From an uncultured Burkholderiales bacterium (GTDB taxonomy: Bacteria > Pseudomonadota > Gammaproteobacteria > Burkholderiales > Burkholderiaceae_C): a stretch of 45,880 nt of DNA. The stretch spans positions 1 to 45,880 of the forward strand of contig CALAGS010000225.1 in assembly GCA_937891665.1 (NCBI GenBank). The letters are read 5' to 3'. The position numbers and the translations under genes are program-made. Below the pieces are notes generated by a model that did not search any database, was not told where the DNA came from, and saw only the letters and a list, made by a program, of their open reading frames with translations. Below are positions 7,176-14,628 of this stretch, piece by piece; position 1 is the first letter of the stretch, and each line of letters starts with the position of its first letter.

Positions 7176-7931
7176 ATGACCTCCAACGCGACCCCCATCA
7201 TTGAATTCAAAGGCGTGAACAAGTGGTATGCCAGCAATGGTTACCACGTGCTGCGCGACGTCAACCTGCAGTTCGCCAAAGGCGAAAAAGTGGTTATTTG
7301 CGGCCCCTCGGGTTCTGGCAAATCCACCCTGATCCGCTGCATCAACGCCCTGGAGGAATACCAGGAAGGCACCCTCACCGTTGACGGTACCCTTTTAGGC
7401 GATGACCTTAAGGGCATTGACAAGGTGCGACGCGAGGTTGGTATGGTGTTCCAGCAGTTCAACCTGTTCCCGCACCTGACTGTGATGGAAAACCTCATTT
7501 TGTCACCCACCTGGGTGGCCAAGATGCCTCGCAAGGAAGCCATCGACAAAGCCATGGTGCAACTCGAGCGTGTGCGCATTGCCGAGCATGCCAACAAATA
7601 CCCCCTGCAGTTGTCTGGTGGGCAGCAGCAGCGCGTGGCCATTGCTCGTGCGCTGTGCCTAACGCCCAAGATCATGCTGTTCGATGAGCCCACATCGGCC
7701 CTCGACCCCGAGATGATCAAGGAAGTGCTGGACGTGATGATTGAATTGACAAGCCAAGGCATGACCATGTTGTGCGTGACGCACGAGATGGGCTTTGCCA
7801 AGGCGGTGGCCGACCGTGTGATTTTCATGGACCAAGGCCAGGTGGTTGAGCAGGCACCACCCCAGCAATTCTTTGACGCGCCACAAACCGACAGGGCGCA
7901 GGACTTTTTGTCAAAGATCCTGGGGCATTGA
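7176..7931 (+). CDS. aapP: General L-amino-acid ABC transporter ATP-binding protein
   Basis: This 251-residue ATPase has Walker A GPSGSGKST (43-51), a Q-loop at 'VFQQFNLFPHLT', the signature LSGGQQQR (146-153), Walker B 'IMLFDEP' and the switch His in 'CVTHEMGFA'. These match polar amino-acid ABC ATPases (GlnQ/HisP/AapP). It powers AapQM and is the last gene of the aap operon. AAAGAGA is its likely ribosome-binding site. It ends only 22 nt from the convergent acyl-CoA synthetase gene. Confidence 0.96.
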   Translation: MTSNATPIIEFKGVNKWYASNGYHVLRDVNLQFAKGEKVVICGPSGSGKSTLIRCINALEEYQEGTLTVDGTLLGDDLKGIDKVRREVGMVFQQFNLFPHLTVMENLILSPTWVAKMPRKEAIDKAMVQLERVRIAEHANKYPLQLSGGQQQRVAIARALCLTPKIMLFDEPTSALDPEMIKEVLDVMIELTSQGMTMLCVTHEMGFAKAVADRVIFMDQGQVVEQAPPQQFFDAPQTDRAQDFLSKILGH

Positions 7932-7953
7932 AAACCGATTAGTCAAATAATGT

Positions 7954-9576
7954 TTAGCTAAAAACACCACCGTAGGTTTTACGCAAGTCACCCTTTTGAA
8001 CCTTGCCAGTGCCACCCACAGGCAAGGATTCTAAAAAGATCACATCGTCTGGCACCCACCACTTGGCCACACGGCCTTCAAGGAAAGACAAAATCTCTTC
8101 CTTCTCGACTGCCTGCCCAGGCTTGCGCACCACAAACATCAACGGACGCTCATCCCACTTGGGATGCTTCACGCCAATAACAGCTGCCATGGCCACAGCG
8201 GGGTGCGCAATGGCTGCATTTTCCAAATCAATAGAACTAATCCACTCACCACCGGTTTTAATGACGTCCTTGGTGCGATCGCGAATTTGCATCACACCTT
8301 GCGCATCGATGGTGGCAATGTCACCTGTAGGAAACCAGCCGTCTACCAAGGGTGATTTATCGCCTTTGTAATAGCCCGAAATAATCCACTGACCCCGCAC
8401 CATGAGTTCGCCTTGTGAGGTGCCATCGCGTGGCAGTGTATGACCTTCTTCGTCCACCACTTTGATGTCAACACCAAACACTGAGCGGCCTTGCTTGCCC
8501 ACCAAGGCATGCCTGTCGGCTGCAGGCATGGCGCGTTGTTCTGGCGTCATGCTGCTCATGGTGGCCACCGCGGTGGTTTCCGTCATGCCCCAGCCGTGGC
8601 GCACCTCCACACCATAATCGTCGCTGAATTTGGCAATCAAGGCTGTTGGCATGGCCGAGCCCCCCACAGCAGTGCGCTTCATGGTGCTGAAACGGAGTTT
8701 GTTTTGCTCTAGATGCTGAATGAGCGCCATCCAAATGGTGGGCACGCCCGCGCTGATGGTGACTTTTTCGGCTTCAATGAGCTCGTACAAACTGGCGCCA
8801 TCCAGCTTAGGACCCGGCAAGACCAACTTGGCCCCAGCAATGGGTGCCGCATAAGGAATGCACCACGCATTGATATGGAACATAGGCACCACGGGCAGAA
8901 TGGCTTCTTCGGGCGACAAGTTCAGAATACTGGGCAAGCAACCCGACAGTGCATTGATCACAATAGCGCGGTGCGAATACATGGCGCCTTTAGGATTGCC
9001 GGTGGTGCCTGAGGTGTAGCAAATGGCGGCACCCGTTCGCTCGTCAAAATCTGGCCATTCAAAGGCGTCGCTGGCCGGCGCAATAAGTTCGTCATAACAA
9101 AGCACATTGGCCACGCCTTCAATTTCAGGCATGTGCGCACGCTCGGTCAGGCAGACCCATGCACGCACTTTGGGGCAATGTGCCGCAATGCCCTTGACCA
9201 ATGGGGCAAAGGTGATGTCAAACAACACCACTTCGTCTTCAGCGTGGTTGATGATGTAGATCAGTTGCTGAGGGTGCAAACGAGGATTGCAGGTGTGCAT
9301 CACCATGCCACTCCCCGACACAGCGTAATAAGCTTCCAAATGGCGGTGGTTGTTCCAGGCAATGGAGCCTACAACACTGCCCTCTTTCAAATTCAAACCC
9401 TGCAGTGCGTTGGCTAATTTGCGTGAACGTTTTGCACACTCGGCATAGGTGTAGCGAAACAATGGGCCATGAGTTTCGCGTGAGACAACTTCTTGTCCGC
9501 CAAACTGCTTAGCCGCGTGCTCCAAAATGCCCGACAAGAGCAAGGGACGGTCCATGATGAGGCCGGGTTTGAGCAT
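7954..9576 (-). CDS. Medium/long-chain acyl-CoA synthetase (AMP-forming, AlkK/DmdB-like)
   Basis: This 540-residue ANL-superfamily ligase has the AMP-binding P-loop 'YTSGTTGNPKGAM' (about 187-199), the adenine motif 'GWGMTETTA', 'GDIATIDAQGVMQIRDRTKDVIKTGGEWIS' (A8 hinge) and the C-terminal catalytic lysine in 'GGTGKVQK' (about K525). It activates a carboxylic acid through an acyl-AMP to the CoA thioester. Close relatives include AlkK-type medium-chain and methylthiopropionate CoA ligases; the substrate is uncertain here. GGAG lies about 8 nt before the ATG at 9576. The methyltransferase gene is 46 nt upstream on the same strand, so the two could be cotranscribed, though no functional link is evident. 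Confidence 0.9.
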   Translation of the reverse strand: MLKPGLIMDRPLLLSGILEHAAKQFGGQEVVSRETHGPLFRYTYAECAKRSRKLANALQGLNLKEGSVVGSIAWNNHRHLEAYYAVSGSGMVMHTCNPRLHPQQLIYIINHAEDEVVLFDITFAPLVKGIAAHCPKVRAWVCLTERAHMPEIEGVANVLCYDELIAPASDAFEWPDFDERTGAAICYTSGTTGNPKGAMYSHRAIVINALSGCLPSILNLSPEEAILPVVPMFHINAWCIPYAAPIAGAKLVLPGPKLDGASLYELIEAEKVTISAGVPTIWMALIQHLEQNKLRFSTMKRTAVGGSAMPTALIAKFSDDYGVEVRHGWGMTETTAVATMSSMTPEQRAMPAADRHALVGKQGRSVFGVDIKVVDEEGHTLPRDGTSQGELMVRGQWIISGYYKGDKSPLVDGWFPTGDIATIDAQGVMQIRDRTKDVIKTGGEWISSIDLENAAIAHPAVAMAAVIGVKHPKWDERPLMFVVRKPGQAVEKEEILSFLEGRVAKWWVPDDVIFLESLPVGGTGKVQKGDLRKTYGGVFS

Positions 9577-9622
9577 GAGAAATCTCCGAATTGAATGAAT
9601 ACGAAGATGATAGTCTGAAGCC

Positions 9623-10387
9623 CTAAATTTTCACTCGGGATTGACCCGTAAAGGGCGCCTGATAAAGCCAGACAGGCCGATTGGGACTGGCATCAGTGAC
9701 TGCTGTGGCTTTAAGCTCTGCCGCCTCAAATTCCAAACTCACCAACCAAGCACCGGGTTTCATTTCTGCTTTGGCTTTTTCAACAGCTCGGGGCATGGTT
9801 TCGGGCCGCTGAAACAAATACACCATGTCATAGGCGCCCCAGTGGTCTTCCCAGATATCGCCACACCGCACCTCTGCCCAGGGGCAACGAAACTTGGCCA
9901 ACCAACTTAAGGGGCGGCTGAATTCAATGCCTATCCACTGTGCATTCACATAAGCCAGTCGCAAAGCCTTCAGGCCATCGCCTGCGCCGCAGCCTGCGTC
10001 CAGAATCTTGGCTTGTGCAGGCAAAATAGCCCAGCGCGGCACCTCTCGCAAAGCGTTCAACGGGGTAGGAAATATGGGGGCATCGCGCCAAGCGTGCATG
10101 GGGTAGATCCAAATGATCAAAATGAAGGGCAACAACCAGACCCAAGCAGGCACACTGGCCGTGCCCATGAGCCAAAAAGACACTGGAAATCCCATAGCCA
10201 AGGCCGCTGTTCTGGCTTGAGAGAAACCTTTGTGCCAAGCAGTGGCAGCGGCAATGACACCAGCGCTTGTTGCAAAAAGCATGGCTACAGAAGAGTGAAC
10301 CCCCTGTTCAAGCAGGAACAAATAGAGGTACCAAACCCCTCCCCAAACCGCCAAAGCAGCCAAAGGCCAACGGATCAAATTTGACAT
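9623..10387 (-). CDS. Membrane-anchored class I SAM-dependent methyltransferase
   Basis: This 254-residue protein begins with about four hydrophobic segments (roughly 5-26, 32-50, 62-76 and 82-97). A Rossmann methyltransferase domain follows, with motif I 'ILDAGCGAGDG' (128-138) and a later 'MVYLFQRPETM' that fits motif IV. The family usually appears as an unnamed methyltransferase with an N-terminal membrane anchor, and the substrate is unknown. The second half is short, so the acceptor may be small or membrane-bound. Its ATG is 81 bp from the divergently transcribed exported protein gene, so the promoters of both probably lie between them. Confidence 0.8.
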   Translation of the reverse strand: MSNLIRWPLAALAVWGGVWYLYLFLLEQGVHSSVAMLFATSAGVIAAATAWHKGFSQARTAALAMGFPVSFWLMGTASVPAWVWLLPFILIIWIYPMHAWRDAPIFPTPLNALREVPRWAILPAQAKILDAGCGAGDGLKALRLAYVNAQWIGIEFSRPLSWLAKFRCPWAEVRCGDIWEDHWGAYDMVYLFQRPETMPRAVEKAKAEMKPGAWLVSLEFEAAELKATAVTDASPNRPVWLYQAPFTGQSRVKI

Positions 10388-10468
10388 TTGATTCTTCTTT
10401 CAGATAATTCAACCATGCCAGAGAACGACAATGGCTTTGTTCTGTCACACATCATCTCATTTTCAATC

Positions 10469-10726
10469 ATGTTCCAGCCTATTTTCACCGCTCTTCGATT
10501 GACATTTGTAAGTGCTTTATTGGGCAGCTTGGCCATGGCCAGCACTGCCTGGGCCTACAAAGTGGAAAAAATTTGTGAAGATATTCCCGCCACCTCCAAG
10601 GAGCCTGCGCATAAAAAGTGCAAGGTTGTCAAAGTGAAGGAAGGCGGTTCTTCAGCAAAGGGAGATGGCAAGGGCGACGGAAAAGGTGACGGCAAGGGCG
10701 AAGCCAAGGCCGAGACCAAAAAATAA
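10469..10726 (+). CDS. Small exported Lys/Gly-rich protein with KGDG repeats
   Basis: The start at 10469 gives an 85-residue product with a clear Sec signal peptide (about 29 residues ending 'ASTAWA'), whereas the first in-frame ATG at 10388 would bury it behind 27 residues. The mature part has two cysteines ('EKICEDIPAT' and 'HKKCKVVKV'), which could form a disulphide. It ends in a low-complexity tail of GDGK units (about 10660-10700) followed by KGEAKAETKK. I do not recognise a named family. It sits 3 nt before the formylglutamate amidohydrolase gene, suggesting one transcript. No strong ribosome-binding site precedes 10469. Confidence 0.7.
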   Translation: MFQPIFTALRLTFVSALLGSLAMASTAWAYKVEKICEDIPATSKEPAHKKCKVVKVKEGGSSAKGDGKGDGKGDGKGEAKAETKK

Positions 10727-10729
10727 TTT

Positions 10730-11584
10730 ATGAACAAACAAACAACCGAGGCTTATACCCTCCTCAAACCCAAGCAGGCAGTGCCCTTGGTCATGGACTC
10801 ACCGCATTCAAGTCCTGTTTTCCCCAATGACTTCAATGCCGCTTTGCCCTTAGACGACCTGCGCGATGGTGAAGATGTTTTTATCGATGCCTTGTGGTCC
10901 CATGCCCCAGAGCATGGCGCACATTTGCTTTTGGCTGAGTTTGCCCGCACCTACATCGACCCTAACAGACACGTGGGCGATGTCGACCTGGCCATGATTG
11001 AAGGCGAGTGGCCTCACGCTTATGAGCCAAGTGGCAAAGCCCAAATTGGCAAGTCTCTTATCTGGCGCACCTTAGACGATGGACGCCCTATTTACAACCG
11101 CAAACTGTCTGTAGACGAAGTGCACCAACGCATTCAGCGCTATGCCCTTCCCTATCAAGCACAGTTGCAAAACTTAATCAACGAGCATCATCAACAATTT
11201 GGTGTTTGCTATCACATCAACTGTCACTCCATGAGTGCTGTCAGCGGCAAGATGGGTGAAGGCGGCGCTGGCATTGCGCGTGCCGATGTAGTTTTAGGCG
11301 ACCGCGATGGCACCACGTGCTCGGCCGAGTTCACACACTTGGTGAAAGATTTCATGCAGCAATGTAGCTACGACGTCAAAATCAACGACCCCTTCAAAGG
11401 TGTTGAATTGGTCCGAGCATTTTCCAACCCTGCGCAAGGCAAACACAGCCTGCAAATTGAGTTGAATAAACGCTTGTACACCGATGATTCAGGCCGAGGC
11501 AAAGGGCCAGGCTACGACAAACTCAATCAAGATCTCATCGCGCTCACCGCCTTGCTTGCCGACTTTTCTACACACAAAATATGA
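10730..11584 (+). CDS. N-formylglutamate amidohydrolase-family hydrolase
   Basis: This 284-residue protein belongs to the FGase (HutG-type) family. It has the 'MDSPHSSPVFP' start motif (22-32), 'YHINCHSMSA' (161-170) and 'LGDRDGTTCS' (189-198), which carry probable metal and substrate ligands. HutG converts N-formyl-L-glutamate to formate and glutamate at the end of one histidine-degradation route. No other hut gene is present in the window. Its partner downstream is an aspartoacylase-type enzyme, and the two overlap by 4 nt (ATGA at 11581). The pair may therefore act on N-acyl amino acids generally rather than on histidine breakdown. Confidence 0.85.
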   Translation: MNKQTTEAYTLLKPKQAVPLVMDSPHSSPVFPNDFNAALPLDDLRDGEDVFIDALWSHAPEHGAHLLLAEFARTYIDPNRHVGDVDLAMIEGEWPHAYEPSGKAQIGKSLIWRTLDDGRPIYNRKLSVDEVHQRIQRYALPYQAQLQNLINEHHQQFGVCYHINCHSMSAVSGKMGEGGAGIARADVVLGDRDGTTCSAEFTHLVKDFMQQCSYDVKINDPFKGVELVRAFSNPAQGKHSLQIELNKRLYTDDSGRGKGPGYDKLNQDLIALTALLADFSTHKI

Positions 11585-12573
11585 CCACCTCTGCTCAAAC
11601 GACGGCGTCCCCTTTTCAAGTCGAGTTAACGGCCCCTGACATCAGTGCTTACCGCGCCAGCAATGTGGGCATTGACTATGTCACTCGAATGGACTCAGGC
11701 AAGCCAGGCCCACATGTCATTGTGCAAGCCTTAACGCATGGCAATGAACTGAGCGGCGCCATCACGCTTGACTATTTGTTCAAGCAAAACTTCCAACCCA
11801 TCTGCGGTGTGGTGTCCTTCATCTTTGCCAACGTGGCCGCCTATCACATGTGGGATCCGGCCAACCCCGATGGCAACCGTTATGTGGAAGAAGACTTCAA
11901 CCGAGTTTGGTCCGATGAAGTTTTAAAAGGCCCGCGTGACTCCGTTGAACTGCGCCGTGCGCGGGAGTTGGTGGACTACATTGACACCGCCGACTACCTG
12001 CTCGATTTGCATTCCATGAGCGCACCCAGTGCGCCTCTCATGGTGTGCGGCGTTCGTCCCAAAGGGGGGCAGAAATCCATTAATTTGTCCGCCAAAATTG
12101 GCCTGCCCGAATGGCTCATGATGGACACAGGTCACATCAATGGCCTGCGCATGATTGAACGTGCCGCCTTTGGCGATCCAAGCAAACACAACACCGCCAT
12201 CTTGCTAGAAGCCGGTCAGCACTGGGAAAAAGCTTGCGAGCAAATTGCCCGCGAAACCACCTTGAAGTTCTTGAAAGTCACGGGTGTGACTTCTGCTGAA
12301 TGGGCAGACTCGCGTTGCAGCTTGCCACCCGTTGATCAAAAAGTGGTGCAAGTCACAGAGGGTTATGCAGCCCGTTCACTTGACTTTGAATGGCTTGCTG
12401 TTTACAACGGTTTGGAAGTGATTGAGAAATCAGGCACAGCCTTAGCTGAGGATGCGGGCCACGCCGTGTGCACGCCGTATGACAATGCTGTGTTGATCAT
12501 GCCGACGCGCAGCAAACGCTTCACGGTGGGCAGCACCATGGTGCGTTATGGCCGGGTTGAAGGCCTGAGCTAA
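11581..12573 (+). CDS. Succinylglutamate desuccinylase/aspartoacylase-family metallohydrolase
   Basis: This 330-residue enzyme has the M14-like AstE/AspA fold. The zinc site is visible as H53-x-x-E56 in 'ALTHGNELSG' and H144 in 'LLDLHSMS'. 'EEDFNRVW' (103-110) supplies the substrate-binding Asn-Arg, and E210 in 'LLEAGQHW' is the likely general base. Family members deacylate N-acyl amino acids such as N-acetylaspartate or N-succinylglutamate; which one is used here is not readable. The start overlaps the FGase-family stop, giving translational coupling. The gene ends 24 nt before the ssrA transcription start, and the ssrA -10 box lies just past its stop. Confidence 0.85.
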   Translation: MTTSAQTTASPFQVELTAPDISAYRASNVGIDYVTRMDSGKPGPHVIVQALTHGNELSGAITLDYLFKQNFQPICGVVSFIFANVAAYHMWDPANPDGNRYVEEDFNRVWSDEVLKGPRDSVELRRARELVDYIDTADYLLDLHSMSAPSAPLMVCGVRPKGGQKSINLSAKIGLPEWLMMDTGHINGLRMIERAAFGDPSKHNTAILLEAGQHWEKACEQIARETTLKFLKVTGVTSAEWADSRCSLPPVDQKVVQVTEGYAARSLDFEWLAVYNGLEVIEKSGTALAEDAGHAVCTPYDNAVLIMPTRSKRFTVGSTMVRYGRVEGLS

Positions 12574-12582
12574 GGACTCATC

Positions 12583-12588
12583 TATAAT
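12583..12588 (+). promoter_or_regulatory. -10 box of the ssrA promoter
   Basis: A perfect TATAAT ends 9 nt before the first base of mature tmRNA (12598), the expected distance to a transcription start. A -35 element is less clear; TTGAAG at 12557 would need a long 20-nt spacer. The promoter is squeezed between the preceding stop codon and ssrA. Confidence 0.7.
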
Positions 12589-12597
12589 ACGAAGCTT

Positions 12598-12986
12598 GGG
12601 GCTGCACTGGTTTCGACATGGGTTCGGACGCGTGGCAGGGCATGTCGAGGTTCTGATCCTCGTAAAACAGCAGAAAAAAAACTAACTGCAAACGACGAAC
12701 GTTTCGCACTCGCCGCTTAATCCGGTGAGCCTTGCAACAGTTGGCCGATAGGCTGGGCAAGGGGGCTTTAGGCGTTAAAACCTAAAACTTCCAGGCTGCA
12801 AGGTAAAACATATGGGCTGGCGTCACATCGGGCACCTTGATGTGACGCGAGAAAATAGGATGCTGGTTGGGTTCATAGCGTGTCGCTGCGCGATGTATTT
12901 GACGAGACTTAAATCAGACGACTACACATGTAGAACTGTACGAAAATGGCTTGTGGACGCGGGTTCAATTCCCGCCAGCTCCACCA
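12598..12986 (+). ncRNA. ssrA: Transfer-messenger RNA (tmRNA)
   Basis: The 5' end GGGGCTG pairs with the 3' end CAGCTCC (one G-T pair), followed by ACCA. The T-arm 'GGGTTCAATTCCC' sits near the 3' end, giving the tRNA-like domain. The tag reading frame GCA AAC GAC GAA CGT TTC GCA CTC GCC GCT TAA lies at 12688-12720 and encodes ANDERFALAA, a proteolysis tag typical of Burkholderiales. With SmpB, tmRNA rescues stalled ribosomes and marks the nascent chain. It is a one-piece molecule of about 389 nt, unlike the permuted two-piece tmRNAs of some betaproteobacteria. No integrase or duplicated 3' end was seen beside it, although ssrA is a common integration site. Confidence 0.97.
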
Positions 12987-12998
12987 GATGCAAGTTTA

Positions 12999-13032
12999 AA
13001 AGCCGCCAAGATTAACTTCTTGGCGGCTTTTT
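12999..13032 (+). terminator. Rho-independent terminator of ssrA
   Basis: AAAGCCGCCAAG (12999-13010) is perfectly complementary to CTTGGCGGCTTT (13019-13030) around an 8-nt loop. A T-run follows and an A-run precedes it, so it may act in both directions, also serving the convergent photolyase transcript. The 61 bases from 13033 to 13093 hold nothing else recognisable. Confidence 0.9.
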
Positions 13033-13093
13033 AAACGTGAATTACGTCGTCATGTTTGGCCTCGACTTGAGACTGATCAAGCACAGCGAAATG

Positions 13094-14614
13094 CTAAAAA
13101 TCAAATCCAAGTTGCTGCGATGCGCTTGCATTTTGCTTCAAAGAAGTCGAACGCTTTCGAAATGTTTGGCGCGAAGCATGCTTCTCCACCACAGCTTGTT
13201 TGCCAGCCTTCACCTCTGAAGTTTGACGTCTGGCGTGAAGCAACTGTTTGGACGTGCGTGTAGCCATCGCCAAATCAACCAACGGCTGGGGGATTTGAAG
13301 GACAGTAGATGTGTGACTTTGTAAGTGCAGCGGCATAAGAGAGGGTTCAAACAGCCATGTGTCTGAAACATCTCGCATGTAGGGCAACCAGCGCCGAACA
13401 AAAACACCGTTCGGATCGTGATCTTGTGCTTGTTTAATGGGGTTGTAAACGCGCGTGGTATTGATGCCCGTGGTGCCCGATTGCATTTGAAGTTGACTCC
13501 AGTGAATGCCAGGTTCGTAGTCTAAAAACTGAGTAGCTAGCCATTCACCTACAGGCCGCCAGTGCAACCAAAGTGGATAAGCTGCCACCGAGACCAACAT
13601 GGACCGCATCCGAAAATTGAGCCAACCTGTTTCTCGAAGCATGGTGACGCAAGCGTCCACCATAGGCCAACCTGTACGCGCATTTTTCAAAGTCTCAAAG
13701 TATTCGGAATTGAAGTCTTTTTCGCGCAAGTCATCATAGCCGCGGTGCATATTCCGCCACTCAATGGCAGGTTCACTTTCAAGCTTTTGTATGAAGTGGC
13801 AGTGCCAATACAAGCGACTCATGAAACCGCTTAAACCAGCACGATGACGACTGGCCTGTGGTGGCAAGCTGGCCATGTGTGCGCGCGTACTTTGGACGAC
13901 CTCTCGCATGCTGATGCACCCAAACGCAAGATAAGCAGAAAGACGTGAGCAGGCATCGGGCGCAGACAAAGGTGAAGAAATGCCACCGCGATAACCAATG
14001 CTTCGAGCGTTCAAAAAACTATGCAGCGTGGTCAACGCAAGGGTACGGCCGCCGCGCTGTCTGAGAGGCGGATTGTGCAGCAAATGAGATGGCGCAGACA
14101 TCACGAAGGGTGCTGTAGAAGGCGACTGCCAAAACGTCAAAGGATTCGGATTTTGCTGGGGCGACGCCATATGCCGTTCCCATGCAGCTTGCCATAGATT
14201 GCGGTTTTTAAGCCTGCGCACCACACCAAATTGTGCAAACTCTTGCCAATGAACGCTGTGCGCTTGACACCATGCACCTACCTTGAGGTCACGTGCATAT
14301 GTGAATGCATTGCCTGTTTCTTCATGGGCGTAGAGCCCAGAGAATGGTGCATCGTGCCAAATTTTTGTCAGCACCTCGGGTAACTCACCTGTGTGAATTT
14401 CCATGCACCCACCGATTGTTCTTAAATGTGCATCAAGGTCCTGCAAGGACTCTCGAACAAATTCAAAGTGCTGAAGTGCCGTATCGGGTTGCAACCACAG
14501 TTCGGGTTCCACAACATAAATGCATCGCACCGGGCCTTGCTTGGCAGCGTAGGCCAGCGCCTCATGATCTTGCCAACGCAAGTCGCGTTTGAACCAGACT
14601 AGGCTATAGCTCAT
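13094..14614 (-). CDS. Cryptochrome/photolyase family protein (FAD-binding DNA photolyase)
   Basis: This 506-residue protein has the photolyase start 'LVWFKRDLRWQDHEAL' (N-terminal antenna domain) and the FAD/DNA-binding C-terminal domain 'TGWPMVDACVTMLRETGW' followed by 'NFRMRSMLVS' and 'FLDYEPGIHWSQLQMQSG' then 'RVYNPIKQ'. These residues line the FAD pocket. The enzyme probably uses blue light to reverse UV pyrimidine dimers, although a signalling cryptochrome role cannot be excluded. The C-terminus carries an extra basic tail of about 60 residues rich in Arg, Lys, Ser and Gln. It lies 14 nt downstream of the OsmC-YcaO gene on the same strand, suggesting cotranscription. Confidence 0.9.
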   Translation of the reverse strand: MSYSLVWFKRDLRWQDHEALAYAAKQGPVRCIYVVEPELWLQPDTALQHFEFVRESLQDLDAHLRTIGGCMEIHTGELPEVLTKIWHDAPFSGLYAHEETGNAFTYARDLKVGAWCQAHSVHWQEFAQFGVVRRLKNRNLWQAAWERHMASPQQNPNPLTFWQSPSTAPFVMSAPSHLLHNPPLRQRGGRTLALTTLHSFLNARSIGYRGGISSPLSAPDACSRLSAYLAFGCISMREVVQSTRAHMASLPPQASRHRAGLSGFMSRLYWHCHFIQKLESEPAIEWRNMHRGYDDLREKDFNSEYFETLKNARTGWPMVDACVTMLRETGWLNFRMRSMLVSVAAYPLWLHWRPVGEWLATQFLDYEPGIHWSQLQMQSGTTGINTTRVYNPIKQAQDHDPNGVFVRRWLPYMRDVSDTWLFEPSLMPLHLQSHTSTVLQIPQPLVDLAMATRTSKQLLHARRQTSEVKAGKQAVVEKHASRQTFRKRSTSLKQNASASQQLGFDF

Positions 14615-14628
14615 TCAGGTAACTCGAG

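Noticed and set aside
7945..7970. Palindrome TTTAGCTAAA between convergent aapP and the acyl-CoA synthetase
   Set aside because: Short, AT-rich and partly inside the coding end; not convincing as a terminator.
12598..12986. Permuted two-piece tmRNA or an integration site at ssrA
   Set aside because: Both tRNA-like ends are in normal order and pair; no integrase or duplicated 3' end is seen nearby.
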